Shown: positions 62,650-64,000 of the stretch, piece by piece
How the letters are laid out: every line of letters begins with the position of its first letter
How positions within the stretch are numbered: the stretch's first letter is position 1
Source of the DNA: Adineta vaga
Taxonomy: Eukaryota; Rotifera
Length of the DNA stretch: 64,000 bases
Direction: 5' to 3'
Assembly (NCBI GenBank): GCA_021613535.1
Contig: CP075493.1
Location: 3,038,001 to 3,102,000 of the forward strand
Translations under genes and position numbers: made by a program
Notes under the pieces: model-generated
Databases searched by the model: none
What the model saw: only the letters and a program-made list of their open reading frames with translations
What the model was told of the DNA's origin: nothing

Positions 62650-64000
62650 ATGAATACGAATCTTGATCAACAATTAGAGACAATCGAACGAAATAGTAAA
62701 GGATGGAAAACATTAACTTTCTATGATCGATCATTGTTACAACAACTTACTACATGTTTACAATCATGTTTAACTATTATATCAGATAATACTTTTCTAA
62801 ATATTGTTATTAATCGACGACCACAAGTATTCGATATGTTCGAATGTATTGCAACACATTTATTCAAACAATGGAAACATCAAAAACGTTCATTGACTAC
62901 TGAACAATTGAATTTCTTAACAATTGTCGGTACATTCAATCGACGAATAGCTTTAACATTACAAAATGATAATGATGATCCTTATAGTAATGAAGATGAT
63001 AATGAACAGAAAGATAATAATCTTGAACATCAAAAACGTGTTCGTGAATTATTATTTGATAATAATGAGAATTTATTCGATATTTTAATGGAAATCTTAC
63101 CATCTATAAGTGAAAATGATGTTAATTTTATTGAAATGATTTTATCATGGTATGAATCTTATATCTTTTTTGAACATAGTTACATAGATTCAACATTAGA
63201 TGAAAAATTTCATTTATTTTATAATCAAATTATTCAATGTTTGAAATCCAAAGGATATGAACGAAGTTTACTAATATTCGATCATCATCAAATATTAATA
63301 ACAACTGTTCGTCATCGATTTTATTTAGGTATGTGTACAATGGCGATGGGTATACATGTCAATTGTGATGACAATGAATGTGAAGATGCTAAAAATCTAT
63401 TAGAATCCTATCTCTCACGTTATATTACATTTATACATCATTTTCTAATTGATAATCAATTAAATTCATTAAATAGTTTAGTTAGTATTACTGGTATCAT
63501 ATCTTATCTAGTTAATTATACATTGATTATCGATAGTGATAATAAACAACAATTATTAATGGATTTATTTTCGATTATTCTTCATGAAAAATTCTATGAA
63601 AATATCACAATTAATTGGACAACTTATGAAACGATTTTAATTGATTCAATCATATGTTATTTGATTATTTATTGTTATGATAATCGTTTAATAGTTCGTC
63701 AAATTATACGAATAGATGAGAATTATATTTCAAAACTTGAACATTTAATTAATCATGCACAAAATATTGGTAATCGTCGTATAGCAATTATGACTCAATT
63801 ATTCTTACTCATTCTAACAAGTTGTACAAAACATGAAGATTTATCTCAAAAATTTTTTCTTCTATGTTTAACATATATTCAAATGTCTTTAGATAATACC
63901 TATTCATATCATTATAATCGTATACCAATGAGTTTATTTTTTAAAAGTATTATACATATTATGAAAGATGAATCAATTCAAGATATTATTGCTAAACATT
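62650..64000 (+). CDS. Unknown large helical protein, 5' part (runs off window)
   Basis: From ATG 62650 (MNTNLDQQLETIERNSKGWK) one frame stays open to the end, 450 codons. The sequence is mainly leucine/isoleucine-rich helices (LQQLTTCLQSCLTIISDNTF; LFDILMEILPSISENDVNFI; IAIMTQLFLLILTSCTKHED) with an acidic loop (DNDDPYSNEDDNEQKDNN), as in ARM/HEAT-like solenoids. No membrane segment or catalytic motif is seen. There is no intron in 1.35 kb, unlike the conserved genes nearby. I do not recognise the family; a lineage-expanded helical-repeat protein is only a guess. Confidence 0.7.
   Translation, partial: MNTNLDQQLETIERNSKGWKTLTFYDRSLLQQLTTCLQSCLTIISDNTFLNIVINRRPQVFDMFECIATHLFKQWKHQKRSLTTEQLNFLTIVGTFNRRIALTLQNDNDDPYSNEDDNEQKDNNLEHQKRVRELLFDNNENLFDILMEILPSISENDVNFIEMILSWYESYIFFEHSYIDSTLDEKFHLFYNQIIQCLKSKGYERSLLIFDHHQILITTVRHRFYLGMCTMAMGIHVNCDDNECEDAKNLLESYLSRYITFIHHFLIDNQLNSLNSLVSITGIISYLVNYTLIIDSDNKQQLLMDLFSIILHEKFYENITINWTTYETILIDSIICYLIIYCYDNRLIVRQIIRIDENYISKLEHLINHAQNIGNRRIAIMTQLFLLILTSCTKHEDLSQKFFLLCLTYIQMSLDNTYSYHYNRIPMSLFFKSIIHIMKDESIQDIIAKH

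Overview
This is an AT-rich animal nuclear sequence, most probably from a bdelloid rotifer (an Adineta- or Rotaria-like genome). The signs are compact metazoan genes split by many 50-70 nt GT-AG introns, conserved animal families, intronless genes of bacterial type scattered between them, and a tandem gene pair showing a near-identical, conversion-like tract. The species call is an inference from style; no ribosomal or mitochondrial marker is present.

Layout. 0-8 kb: two tandem VPS4 AAA-ATPase genes on the minus strand (the left one runs off the window), a bacterial-type sugar O-acetyltransferase with a frame break, and a polypeptide GalNAc-transferase. 7.9-24 kb: UBL4A/Get5-like and MAPKAPK2-like genes, a long empty stretch, a three-Ig-domain lachesin/LSAMP-like cell-surface gene, FOXRED2-like ER flavoprotein, a myosin essential light chain-like EF-hand gene, and a divergent nuclear receptor with a frame break. 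24-31 kb: a class A GPCR and a 4 kb stretch without genes. 30.7-36 kb: an accessory block of short plus-strand genes with no or one intron (esterase, YrhK-like membrane protein, EF-hand protein, acyl-protein thioesterase, fatty-acid hydroxylase). 37-43 kb: tyrosine aminotransferase, a small membrane protein, Prickle. 45-56 kb: PFKFB, YOD1/OTU1 deubiquitinase, Pellino, MsrA. 58-62 kb: tropomyosin. 62.6 kb to the end: the open 5' part of a large unknown gene.

The neighbours do not form a single pathway; this is an ordinary mixed metazoan segment. The three strongest signals are: (i) the tropomyosin gene, in which human-equivalent exons 4, 5, 6, 8 and 9 are each present as a tandem pair of the same phase, with two possible starts; (ii) a 5-nt microexon inside the GalNAc-transferase catalytic domain, demanded by the reading frame; (iii) several start codons directly preceded by a splice-acceptor-like sequence, which fits the spliced-leader trans-splicing known in rotifers. 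I saw no transposon, CRISPR array, rRNA or tRNA gene. All intron positions were read by eye from reading frame and family conservation. Where all exon lengths were added (GalNAc-transferase, Ig protein, GPCR, thioesterase, aminotransferase, small membrane protein, Prickle, tropomyosin) the sum was a whole number of codons.
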